Assembly (NCBI GenBank): GCA_900545035.1 | Contig: UQXM01000006.1 | Location: 1 to 27,584 of the forward strand | DNA: 27,584 nt | Source: an uncultured Fusobacterium sp. | GTDB taxonomy: Bacteria; Fusobacteriota; Fusobacteriia; Fusobacteriales; Fusobacteriaceae | Reading direction: 5' to 3' | Shown here: positions 15,441-22,771 of the stretch, in pieces | Position numbering within the stretch: position 1 is the first letter of the stretch | Layout of the letters: the number at the start of each line of letters is the position of its first letter | The notes under the pieces: model-generated | Databases searched by the model: none | The model's input: the letters and a program-made list of their open reading frames with translations, nothing else | Told to the model about the DNA's origin: nothing | Made by a program: the position numbers and the translations under genes

Positions 15441-16448
15441 TTATCCTCTCAAATATTTATATACAGCCTCCACAACTTTTTCAGGAACAATATCTCTCAT
15501 ACATCTGAAATGTTTTTGAGGACAGCTGTTTCCCCCGTGAATACCGCAAGGACGACACGAAAGATTTTCTGTTTCCAATACCTCGCTGTTTCTGCTCCAC
15601 GGAAAAAATCCAAACTCTTTCACAGTCGGCCCGAAAAGAGCTATTATTCTTGTTTTTTCAAAGGCAGAAGCTATATGTATCGGAGATGAATCGTTTGTAA
15701 TAACTATATCTCCTCTTTTTAATACCGCTCCAAGTTCGTCAAGAGTTGTTTTTCCTCTTAAATCCACAATATTTTCTGTGTTCAGAGGTATCAGCATCTC
15801 CTCTTTTCCCCCAACAGCAGCAATCCCTATATTTTTATCTTTGGAAATCTCACCGATAACTTTGTTAAAATATTCCACAGGCCACTGTTTTGTAAACCAT
15901 TTGCTTCCCGGTGCAACAATCACAGTTTTTTTATTCTCAAGATTGTTTGCTTTCCAGATGTTTGCCGCCTTTTCCTCTGCCTCTCTGCTTGGAAAAATTT
16001 CTATTTCATATCTTCTGCTGTTTGTTTCTTCACAGTCCACGAAAGATAGAAGTTTTTCCACCTCATGTTTTGATTTATCGTAATGAATTTTTTCAGTGAA
16101 GAAAAAACTTCCTGCTGCATTATCATAACCCTTTCTCACAGAAGCTCCCGAAATCCATGATAAAAATGAACTTCTCAAATATCTGTGAGGTGTTATAACC
16201 ATATCAAAATTTTCGTATCTCAATCTTTTTCCCAAATCATAAATCCCTCTGATACCTTTATGTCTGCCCCTTTTATCGTATTCTATGATTTCATCAATAT
16301 TCGGATTGTTTTTAAGTATCTGTGCTCCGGCAGGTGTTGTTACATATGCAAGAAAGCTTCCGGGATAAGATTCTTTTATTTTTTTTACAAGAGGCGTTGA
16401 AAGGACAATATCCCCTATAAAAGCTGTGTGTATTATTAAAATTCTCAA
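15441..16448 (-). CDS. waaF: glycosyltransferase family 9, heptosyltransferase II-like
   Basis: 335 residues from TTG 16448 (read as MRILIIHTAFIGD). AGAGG lies 8 nt upstream, and the sequence then begins exactly where family members begin; a GTG at 16457 would overlap the ribosome binding site. GT9 motifs are HTAFIGDIVLSTPLVKKI at the N-terminus, VIVAPGSKWFTKQWP mid-protein and ITNDSSPIHIASAF with ALFGPT in the donor site. The C-terminal cysteines (CRPCGIHGGNSCP and FRCM) match the last gene of the operon. The family transfers heptose to the inner core. The symbol is by similarity to the WaaF subgroup and could be another core step. Confidence 0.85.
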   Translation of the reverse strand: MRILIIHTAFIGDIVLSTPLVKKIKESYPGSFLAYVTTPAGAQILKNNPNIDEIIEYDKRGRHKGIRGIYDLGKRLRYENFDMVITPHRYLRSSFLSWISGASVRKGYDNAAGSFFFTEKIHYDKSKHEVEKLLSFVDCEETNSRRYEIEIFPSREAEEKAANIWKANNLENKKTVIVAPGSKWFTKQWPVEYFNKVIGEISKDKNIGIAAVGGKEEMLIPLNTENIVDLRGKTTLDELGAVLKRGDIVITNDSSPIHIASAFEKTRIIALFGPTVKEFGFFPWSRNSEVLETENLSCRPCGIHGGNSCPQKHFRCMRDIVPEKVVEAVYKYLRG

Positions 16449-16464
16449 TCTTCCCACCTCTTTA

Positions 16465-17484
16465 TTATTTTTCCAATTTTTCTTTCAGCAGTGCAAGAAT
16501 TTCCTCTTCTGTGCTCTCATCATAAGATTCAAAATTTTTATGTGAATAACTTTCTTTCACTTTTCTTTCGTCTCTGTCAGGAACAACATAAGATACATTT
16601 GGATTGTTGTACACTCCCCATCTCACAGGACTTTGTGTTTTTTTGTTTGGGTACAGTGCCACTATCTCTTTCTGCAGTGCTCCCGCAATATGTGTCGGAC
16701 CTGTTGAACCTCCGAAATACAGTTTTCCCTTTTCTATTACTGCCGCAAGATTTAAAAGAGAACCTCCGTTTGCAAAAAGATGAACTCTCTCTCTTCCTAT
16801 TTTATCAATAAGTTTCTGCCCTCTTTCCTCTTCTGAAATATGGCATGTAACTATTATATCAATATTTTCTGTTCTGTCATAAAGTTTCTGTAAAAGGGAA
16901 GCATACTGCTCGTCTGTAATATTTTTTGCAGACCCTCCCATAAACGGATTTACCACAAGAGAACGGCTTCCGATATTTTCCTCTCTGAAAAATCTTTCAG
17001 CCACATCTCTGTTTGTATCTTCAAGATATATTTTTGTTTGAATTTCAAAAACTTCATCATATTTTTTCGGATCAATTTTTCTGATTAAATCCAAATTGTA
17101 ATCTGCTTCGTTTTTTATTGACTTGGAACGCTTTTGAAGCACCCCTTTGTTAAAAGCAAAAAATGATGAAAGCTTTGATACAGGACCAATTCTTACAGAA
17201 GCTTTGCTTGCTTTTGCAAGTTTTGCAATATAACTGTCATTATAAAGAGCCACAAATATATCTGCATTAAAATATTTTATTTTATCAAGAAGCTCGTCTG
17301 CTCTGAAATCATCTATCTTATACACTCTGTCCACAAAAGGCAGATTTTTTACTATCTCATAATTATAGTTTCTCACAAGCAGAATTATTTCTGCTTCGGG
17401 AAACATTTTTTTTGCCATAAAAAAGCTGGGAATCGATAAAATCAAATCCCCTATCTTATCAGTTCTTGATATTATTATTTTCAT
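16465..17484 (-). CDS. glycosyltransferase family 9 (third heptosyltransferase paralogue)
   Basis: 339 residues. N-terminal MKIIISRTDKIGDLILSIP and the donor-site block YFGGSTGPTHIAGAL with ALYPNK identify GT9. It is more diverged than the other two GT9 enzymes and lacks their C-terminal cysteine cluster, which suggests a different position or sugar in the core. The start is ATG 17484 behind GGAGCATATA. The gene overlaps the end of the GT2 gene by 26 nt, so the two are translationally coupled. Confidence 0.9.
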   Translation of the reverse strand: MKIIISRTDKIGDLILSIPSFFMAKKMFPEAEIILLVRNYNYEIVKNLPFVDRVYKIDDFRADELLDKIKYFNADIFVALYNDSYIAKLAKASKASVRIGPVSKLSSFFAFNKGVLQKRSKSIKNEADYNLDLIRKIDPKKYDEVFEIQTKIYLEDTNRDVAERFFREENIGSRSLVVNPFMGGSAKNITDEQYASLLQKLYDRTENIDIIVTCHISEEERGQKLIDKIGRERVHLFANGGSLLNLAAVIEKGKLYFGGSTGPTHIAGALQKEIVALYPNKKTQSPVRWGVYNNPNVSYVVPDRDERKVKESYSHKNFESYDESTEEEILALLKEKLEK

Positions 17485-18238
17485 TATATGCTCCGTTTTT
17501 ATAAATTTCTCTTAATTTAAAATATTTTGCCATTGAATACATGGCACTTGCACAGGCAATCATAAGCCCCTCAACGCCGTCAAGAAATCCCAATCTTATA
17601 ACATACATTTTTATAAATTTATAAACAGGATTGAATGCAATCTGAAACACAGAAGTTTTTTTCCTTTTTCTGTAATAGTCAAGAGCCCCCTCTGTTGTGT
17701 ATCTGTTAAATTTTACAAAATAATCCTGAAGTGTCAGATAGCTGTGGTGAAAAATTTCCTCTTTCAGTGTCTCCACCTTTTTCTCTGTAAGAAATTCCTC
17801 ATGCACCATGTTGTCGTTAAATCTTCCTGCTGATTTTTTAAAAAGTCTTATGTGGTAAGAGTTGCTCCACCCTCCGTGTTTCAGTTTTTTCCCAAAACAC
17901 ACAGAGGTAAAATTCACTGTGAATACATCTCCCTCAATTTCACCTTTTTTTATTTTTATAATTTTTTCTTTAAGAGCAGGAGAAATTTCTTCGTCTGCAT
18001 CTATATTCAAAACCCATTCATGTGAAGCATTATCTATCGCTTTGTTTCTCTGCATTCCGTAGCCAAGCCATTTTTGTTCAATAAATACTGCTCCGAATTT
18101 TTCGGCAATCTCTTTGGTTCTGTCTGTTGACCCGCTGTCCACAATCACTATTTCATCAGCAAAATCTTTTACAGAATTAAGAGTTTTTTCCAAAATTCTC
18201 TCTTCATTAAGTGTTATCATTGCAACCGATAGTCCCAT
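17459..18238 (-). CDS. family 2 glycosyltransferase (WaaE/KdtX-like)
   Basis: 259 residues, GT-A fold. It has the nucleotide-sugar motif VIVDSGSTDRTKEIA (D34) and the DxD-type NIDADEE (D80, D82). The sequence AMITLNEERILEKTLNSVKDFADEI and the mid-region GGWSNSYHIRLFKKSAGRFND with VHEEF resemble LPS core beta-1,4-glucosyltransferases of the WaaE/KdtX group. It is probably cytosolic at the inner membrane; a mildly hydrophobic C-terminal stretch (GLMIACASAMYSMAKYF) may anchor it. The start is ATG 18238 behind AAGGACGG, 17 nt after the deacetylase. Confidence 0.88.
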   Translation of the reverse strand: MGLSVAMITLNEERILEKTLNSVKDFADEIVIVDSGSTDRTKEIAEKFGAVFIEQKWLGYGMQRNKAIDNASHEWVLNIDADEEISPALKEKIIKIKKGEIEGDVFTVNFTSVCFGKKLKHGGWSNSYHIRLFKKSAGRFNDNMVHEEFLTEKKVETLKEEIFHHSYLTLQDYFVKFNRYTTEGALDYYRKRKKTSVFQIAFNPVYKFIKMYVIRLGFLDGVEGLMIACASAMYSMAKYFKLREIYKNGAYNENNNIKN

Positions 18239-18255
18239 AATTTCCGTCCTTTTTC

Positions 18256-19335
18256 TTAGGATACAAGCCCGTATAATTTTCCTATTAACAGATTTCCCGC
18301 TGCCATAAGATTAATTTTGAATTTTTCAGGCGTAAATTTTCTAAGCTCTATTCTTCTTATCATTTCCCAATCGGGAGAATATGAATTTGTGCCTTTTTTT
18401 GTTGTGATAAATCCTTTTACTCCCAGTGATTTTAAAATCTCCACCGCTTCCTTGCTTCTGTGTCCCCAAGGCCAACAAAAATATTTCACATTGTTTCCGA
18501 GATTTTTTTCAATAAGAGTTTTGTTAAGAGTAAATTCCTCTGTAATACGCTTTTTAAAATCCTCCGCATTTTCGTTAATCATATAAGGCTCTATATTTTC
18601 ATCAATAAATTTCTGTCCTTTGGATATTATCTCTTTTTCGGATTTTCCTTTGAGATTTTTAAAATAATATTCCTGAAATTTTTTGAAAAACTCTTTGTTA
18701 ATTATTATTCCCTCTGTTGAATATTCCCCTCTTTTTCTGAATTTTGGAAATCCTTCTTCAACCTCTCCGTACAAAAATACATCTGTGCAGTCTTTGCTGT
18801 CCTCGTTAAATACTCCCTGAAGTTTTATCTCTTTGAAAACTGCCATATGTTTGTGGGAATGTGCCTGAAAATCCACAAGCCCGCTGTCATACATCTCTTT
18901 TATCTCTTTCCATGTCATATACTGTTCTGTGGTTCCGTCCCCAAGAGCTGTGTATTTTTTCATCGCTTTGTAATTTGCAGTACCGTTTTTTTCAATAACA
19001 GTGTCTCCCCATCTTTTTTCACCAATATATAAAGTATTTAAAAATATTGTAGCTTTCATATTATATTTTTTAAGAAGCGGAAACACTATTTTGTAGTTGT
19101 CGTAATACCCATCATCAAATGTTATCAGCATGGAGTTTTTGGGAATATTTCCCTCTCCGTATTCTGATAATGTAACTGTATTCATATTTTTTTGTTTTAT
19201 TATTTTCAAATGCTCTTCAAAAAGTTCGGGAGTTATATTTGAAAGGCTGTTTACCTGATGATATAAAAACACAGGAACACCTTTTCCATTAAAAAAAACA
19301 ACAGCCAAAATGACAGCTAAAAAAATATATATCAT
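18256..19335 (-). CDS. NodB-type polysaccharide deacetylase
   Basis: 359 residues, first gene of the LPS operon. The N-terminal hydrophobic segment (residues 1-15) is a signal anchor, placing the enzyme at the outer face of the inner membrane. NodB motifs are VPVFLYHQV, TFDDGY (72-77, with D74 and D75), HSHKH (H159 and H163, metal ligands) and CWPWGH. A region of about 130 residues between the HSHKH and CWPWGH motifs is longer than in minimal deacetylases. The family removes N-acetyl groups from GlcNAc-type polymers or sugars. In this operon an LPS or O-chain sugar is the likely substrate, which is inference. The start is ATG 19335 behind GGAGGAATT. Confidence 0.9.
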   Translation of the reverse strand: MIYIFLAVILAVVFFNGKGVPVFLYHQVNSLSNITPELFEEHLKIIKQKNMNTVTLSEYGEGNIPKNSMLITFDDGYYDNYKIVFPLLKKYNMKATIFLNTLYIGEKRWGDTVIEKNGTANYKAMKKYTALGDGTTEQYMTWKEIKEMYDSGLVDFQAHSHKHMAVFKEIKLQGVFNEDSKDCTDVFLYGEVEEGFPKFRKRGEYSTEGIIINKEFFKKFQEYYFKNLKGKSEKEIISKGQKFIDENIEPYMINENAEDFKKRITEEFTLNKTLIEKNLGNNVKYFCWPWGHRSKEAVEILKSLGVKGFITTKKGTNSYSPDWEMIRRIELRKFTPEKFKINLMAAGNLLIGKLYGLVS

Positions 19336-19408
19336 AATTCCTCCATATTTCTAAATGAATGTAAGGGTATAGAAATTTATATTTAAGTTTATTTTTAATT
19401 ATCTATAA

Positions 19409-19420
19409 TTAATTATATCA
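19409..19420 (-). promoter_or_regulatory. extended -10 promoter for LPS core operon
   Basis: Minus strand TGATATAAT: -10 TATAAT at 19412-19417 with an upstream TGn. The -35 region is weak. The leader to the first start codon would be about 70 nt. It is the only good promoter seen before this operon. Confidence 0.5.
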
Positions 19421-19460
19421 AATTGTTCAGTCGGAATAAAGAAGTTTATTAAATAAAATT

Positions 19461-19574
19461 TTATTTATATAACTCCATCATATTTTTAGATTTCTCTCTA
19501 AACCAATCTCTCAATTCTTTCGGCTCTAAAATCTCTCCCATATAATAATTATTTTTTATACTTTGTAATTTTAC
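19461..19574 (-). pseudogene. orphan reading-frame remnant between capD-like gene and LPS operon
   Basis: An open frame runs from just after a TGA at 19575-19577 to a TAA at 19461-19463. It encodes 37 residues including MGEILEPKELRDWF and REKSKNMMELYK. The composition looks like real protein, but no ribosome binding site precedes its ATG at 19541, and the frame starts inside the end of the upstream gene. It may be the C-terminal scrap of a deleted gene. I do not recognise the family. The rest of 19336-19460 holds the LPS operon promoter and AT-rich sequence. Confidence 0.25.
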
Positions 19575-21715
19575 TCATATTTCACTTCTTTATATGACAC
19601 TACAAGTTGTTTCATAACTTTTTTAATTTCTTCAACTCTTGGATTTTTAATACATTGCTCCAATTTATCAAAGTATTTGGTAATATCCACAGAGCCATCC
19701 TCTATTTTTGTAATAAATATCTTTTTGTTTTCTGTTTTAATTGCTGAATTTACATCATAAAGCAGTTCTTCAAAAAGTTTTTCTCCCGGTCTAAGACCTA
19801 CAATATCAATTCCCACATCTGCATTTGAAAGTCTTATCATGCTTTTTGCAAGGTCATAGATTTTTACTGGTTTTCCCATATCCAAGATAAAAATCTCTCC
19901 CCCTTTTCCTATTGCTCCTGCTTCTATTACAAGCTGAGCTGCTTCGGGAATAGTCATAAAATATCTTGTTATATCTTTATGAGTAACTGTAAGATTTTTT
20001 CCTTCTGATATAAGTTTTTTAAATATTGGTATAACTGAACCATTGCTTCCCAATACATTCCCAAATCTTACTGCCATAAATTTTGTATTTTCAGAAACTT
20101 TATTCATATGTTCTATAACAAGTTCGCAGGCTCTTTTGCTTGCTCCCATAAGATTTGTAGGGTTTACCGCTTTATCCGTTGAGATAAGCACCATTCTTTC
20201 AACACCATATTTATCTGCGCACTCTGCAACTTTCTTTGTACCGAATATATTATTCTTTATAGCTTCCTCCGGGTTATGTTCCATAAGGGGTACATGTTTA
20301 TGAGCCGCCGCATGAAACACCACATTTGGTCTGTATTTATCAAAAAGAAATTCAAGTTTATCTTTTTCTCTGATATTACATATTTCAGAAACCAAATCTA
20401 AATTAGGATATTTTCTTTTTAACTCAAGTGCTAAAAAATATGTATCATTTTCATTTACATCAAGAGTTACAAGCTTTTTGGGATTAAACTTTGCAATCTG
20501 TCTTGCCAGTTCAGAACCTATGCTTCCTGCTCCTCCCGTAACAAATATTGTTTTTCCCTCAATAAGTCCTCTGATACTGCTGTCATTTATTACTATTTCA
20601 TCTCTTCCCAAAAGGTCTTCGATTTTTACATTTCTTATTTGTGAAGCAAGAGATTCATTTTCCAAAATCTCTGATATCGAAGGAACTGTTTTTATATTCA
20701 CTTCCTCAAGTTTCTGTATTCTTTCAACTATTCTTCTTATTTCAAGGCTGTGAATAGAGGGAAGAGCAAGTAAAACTTCTTCGATTTTTTCATTTTTAAT
20801 AATCATCTCAAGACTGTCTTTATTTCCAAGAACTTTTATGTTATATATCTCACTTCCGATTTTTTTGCTGTCATCATCAATAAATCCTATTATTTCATAT
20901 GGAAAATATGGATTAGTCATAGATTCTCTGGCGAGAATCGCACCGGCTTCTCCCGCTCCATATATAAGGGTTCTTTTAATATCTTTTACATTTTTATGAG
21001 GTCTGCCGTAATATCTTTTCAATCTGAAAGCATATCTTCCAAGAAGCTGCATAGATACTGAAAGAATAAGTGCCATCATAAGAGTTGTAACAGGAAATCT
21101 TTCTGTTTCGTTTATATACATAAATATTGTGAACACTATTGCTGTTGCGGTATTTAACATTAAGAGATTTAATACATCAAGAATATTTGTGTAGCTCCAG
21201 CTTTTTTCACTCATATTTTTGTATACATACCCTACAAGAAAAATTCCAAGATATGTAATAATAAATTCAATTTTTAAATGGTTCTGCCAGCCAAAAGAAA
21301 ATTTAAGCATAAATGCCATAACAATTCCGGCAACAACACTGAAAGAATCTATTAAAAACTTAACAATATTCCTTTCATTAAAAAGCTTGGCTGCATATCT
21401 GTTGTCTTTTCCGTAGGAAAATTTTTTCAGAACTCTGTACAAAATCATCTGGTATACAGAAAATACCAAAAATACCGTGAATATTGATATATCTTTATAG
21501 AAAAAAAGAAATATCATAAAAATAATGATATTTATAAAAATAGGATTTTGTTTTGATTTTTTTGTAAACTGAAGATTATCTGTAGAACAGTAAAAAAAGA
21601 TTAAAATTGCAAAAAGTCCGTAAACCGCAGTATTCACACTGAATCCTGTGATTTTGAACATTATTTGATATACTGCAAAAAGCAGAATTGTGTAAATAAA
21701 TGCCAGTCTATTCAT
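19571..21715 (-). CDS. membrane-bound nucleotide-sugar 4,6-dehydratase (FlaA1/CapD/WbpM family)
   Basis: 714 residues. An N-terminal membrane region of about eight hydrophobic segments (residues 1-230) is followed by a CoA-binding-like Rossmann domain (IYGAGEAGAILARES, 251-265). A second, catalytic SDR domain begins at TGGAGSIGSELARQ (393-406). The catalytic set is S512, M523 and K527 in STDKAVNPTNLMGASK; Met replaces the usual SDR tyrosine, as in WbpM/FlaA1-type UDP-GlcNAc 4,6-dehydratases. Such enzymes make deoxy-amino sugars for O-antigen, capsule or protein glycans. Usual relatives have about four membrane segments and 600-665 residues, so the first 110 residues look like an addition. The start is ATG 21715 behind GGAAGG. 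It stands just upstream of, and in the same direction as, the LPS operon. Confidence 0.93.
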   Translation of the reverse strand: MNRLAFIYTILLFAVYQIMFKITGFSVNTAVYGLFAILIFFYCSTDNLQFTKKSKQNPIFINIIIFMIFLFFYKDISIFTVFLVFSVYQMILYRVLKKFSYGKDNRYAAKLFNERNIVKFLIDSFSVVAGIVMAFMLKFSFGWQNHLKIEFIITYLGIFLVGYVYKNMSEKSWSYTNILDVLNLLMLNTATAIVFTIFMYINETERFPVTTLMMALILSVSMQLLGRYAFRLKRYYGRPHKNVKDIKRTLIYGAGEAGAILARESMTNPYFPYEIIGFIDDDSKKIGSEIYNIKVLGNKDSLEMIIKNEKIEEVLLALPSIHSLEIRRIVERIQKLEEVNIKTVPSISEILENESLASQIRNVKIEDLLGRDEIVINDSSIRGLIEGKTIFVTGGAGSIGSELARQIAKFNPKKLVTLDVNENDTYFLALELKRKYPNLDLVSEICNIREKDKLEFLFDKYRPNVVFHAAAHKHVPLMEHNPEEAIKNNIFGTKKVAECADKYGVERMVLISTDKAVNPTNLMGASKRACELVIEHMNKVSENTKFMAVRFGNVLGSNGSVIPIFKKLISEGKNLTVTHKDITRYFMTIPEAAQLVIEAGAIGKGGEIFILDMGKPVKIYDLAKSMIRLSNADVGIDIVGLRPGEKLFEELLYDVNSAIKTENKKIFITKIEDGSVDITKYFDKLEQCIKNPRVEEIKKVMKQLVVSYKEVKYE

Positions 21716-21747
21716 CTCTTTTCCTTCCCTTTGAAATTAACTTTTTA

Positions 21748-22023
21748 TTATAGTTCCTCTTCTAAATTTATACTCTGTTTAAATTTTACATACTTTCTTG
21801 GCTTAGCATGGATTATCTCCCCATTTCCTCTTGGGTCAACAACCATTCTTTCCTTAGTTTCTCTCACTTCAAAAGTTCCAAAGCCTCTGAAAACTATTCT
21901 GGGATAGCAAGTCAATGCCTCTTTCATCATTTCAATAAATTTCTCCACCTCTTCGGAAGCTTGAGAAAAATTCTCCATTTTATTAAATTCAGCATAAAAT
22001 TGTACAAACTCTTTTTTTCTCAT
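21748..22023 (-). CDS. HU/IHF-family DNA-binding protein (second copy)
   Basis: 91 residues from ATG 22023, which follows GGAGGAAAAATA; an upstream ATG at 22041 lies before this site and is rejected. The HU core is visible: helical N-terminus, then IVFRGFGTFEVRETKERMVVDP and a basic beta arm ending HAKPRKYVKFK. The usual arm signature NPxTG is replaced by VDPRGN, so DNA contacts may differ from standard HU. The start overlaps the stop of the preceding HU gene by one base (TAATG), a tight translational coupling that favours equal amounts or a heterodimer. Confidence 0.92.
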   Translation of the reverse strand: MRKKEFVQFYAEFNKMENFSQASEEVEKFIEMMKEALTCYPRIVFRGFGTFEVRETKERMVVDPRGNGEIIHAKPRKYVKFKQSINLEEEL

Positions 22024-22316
22024 TATTTTTCCTCCAAACATAAAGAATCCTGCAAATTTTTACTGATTTTAAATTTTATATATTTTTTTGGCTTAGCATG
22101 AATAATATTTGCAGAATCTTTTGGATCAACAATAAGCCTTTCCGCTGTTTCTTTCACCTCAAAGACACCAAAGCCTTTAAAAACTATTTTTTCATTCTCT
22201 TTAAGAGCAGCTTTTAAAGTATTCATAAACCTGTCGAGCTTTTCTTCTGCCAAATGAAAATCTTTTATTTTATTAAATTCCGAATAAAACACAACCAAAT
22301 CTTGTTTTGTTGTCAT
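22023..22316 (-). CDS. HU/IHF-family DNA-binding protein (first copy)
   Basis: 97 residues from ATG 22316, with GAGGG 11 nt upstream. HU features are the helical N-terminus (QDLVVFYSEFNKIKDF), IVFKGFGVFEVKETAERLIVDP and HAKPKKYIKFK. It is clearly paralogous to the next gene: both start FYxEFNK, share GFGxFEVxET and IIHAKPxKYxKFK, and differ mainly in the first 45 residues. The C-terminal extension QDSLCLEEK carries a cysteine, unusual for HU. It is preceded by a long leader with two strong hairpins (22364-22395 and 22461-22490), which suggests controlled read-through. Confidence 0.92.
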   Translation of the reverse strand: MTTKQDLVVFYSEFNKIKDFHLAEEKLDRFMNTLKAALKENEKIVFKGFGVFEVKETAERLIVDPKDSANIIHAKPKKYIKFKISKNLQDSLCLEEK

Positions 22317-22357
22317 AATAGAATTTCCCTCTGTTTTTTTTTAATTATTTATAAAAT

Positions 22358-22395
22358 AAAAAAGGTGTATAAATGTTTATAAACATTTATACACC
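22358..22395 (-). terminator. 32-bp perfect palindrome with T tract, HU leader terminator or operator
   Basis: 22364-22395 is a perfect palindrome whose 16-base arm reads GGTGTATAAATGTTTA. On the minus strand TTTTTT follows directly (22363-22358), so it can act as an intrinsic terminator 42 nt before the first HU gene. Because it is a perfect palindrome in DNA it could equally be an operator. Confidence 0.65.
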
Positions 22396-22452
22396 GAATT
22401 TTTCAAGAAACTTCAAAAAAATATATTGAAAAAATGTAACTTTTTATAAAAA

Positions 22453-22491
22453 AGTATAAAAAAAATAAGATTTTTGGAAATCTTATTTTTT
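22453..22491 (-). terminator. intrinsic terminator in HU leader
   Basis: AAAAATAAGATTT (22461-22473) and AAATCTTATTTTT (22478-22490) form a perfect 13-bp stem with a four-base loop, followed on the minus strand by a run of T. It lies about 45 nt downstream of the start predicted from the promoter at 22543-22551. Confidence 0.7.
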
Positions 22492-22542
22492 GTAGAAATA
22501 ATTATAATTAATTATACACCCAGTTTGTACTCATTAAAATTT

Positions 22543-22551
22543 ATTATACCA
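22543..22551 (-). promoter_or_regulatory. extended -10 promoter upstream of HU genes
   Basis: Minus strand TGGTATAAT, TATAAT at 22543-22548: a strong TGn-extended -10 with an AT-rich weak -35. The predicted start near 22536 would give either a short RNA ending at the 22461-22490 hairpin or a 220-nt HU leader. Confidence 0.6.
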
Positions 22552-22638
22552 CATTTTAAAAAAATTTAAATAGTTTTTTAATAAATTTATCTGAATTTTT
22601 CTGAAATTGTTTTTTGAAAATTTTTAATTTTCATTTTT

Positions 22639-22667
22639 ATTATACAATATTAAAAGAAATAATTCAA
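22639..22667 (-). promoter_or_regulatory. second promoter upstream of HU genes
   Basis: Minus strand: -35 TTGAAT (22662-22667), 17-bp spacer, -10 TATAAT (22639-22644). It is about 95 bp upstream of the other candidate. The 455-nt gap 22317-22771 thus contains two promoters, two leader hairpins and the activase terminator, but no gene. Confidence 0.55.
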
Positions 22668-22725
22668 ACTATAAATTTTTTCTCTTTTAATATTTCCTGT
22701 TTCACAAAATCAAATAAACTTTATA

Positions 22726-22762
22726 AAGAAACAGCTCCGATATATTAAAACATCGGAGCTGT
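22726..22762 (-). terminator. intrinsic terminator after the activase gene
   Basis: ACAGCTCCGAT (22731-22741) and ATCGGAGCTGT (22752-22762) form a perfect 11-bp GC-containing stem with a 10-nt loop. It starts 9 nt after the stop at 22772 and is followed on the minus strand by a T-rich stretch. Confidence 0.85.
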
Positions 22763-22771
22763 AAATTAATT

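Noticed and set aside
22364..22395. Attachment site or transposon end
   Set aside because: The palindrome is perfect, but there is no integrase, transposase or target duplication near it; a leader terminator or operator explains it better.
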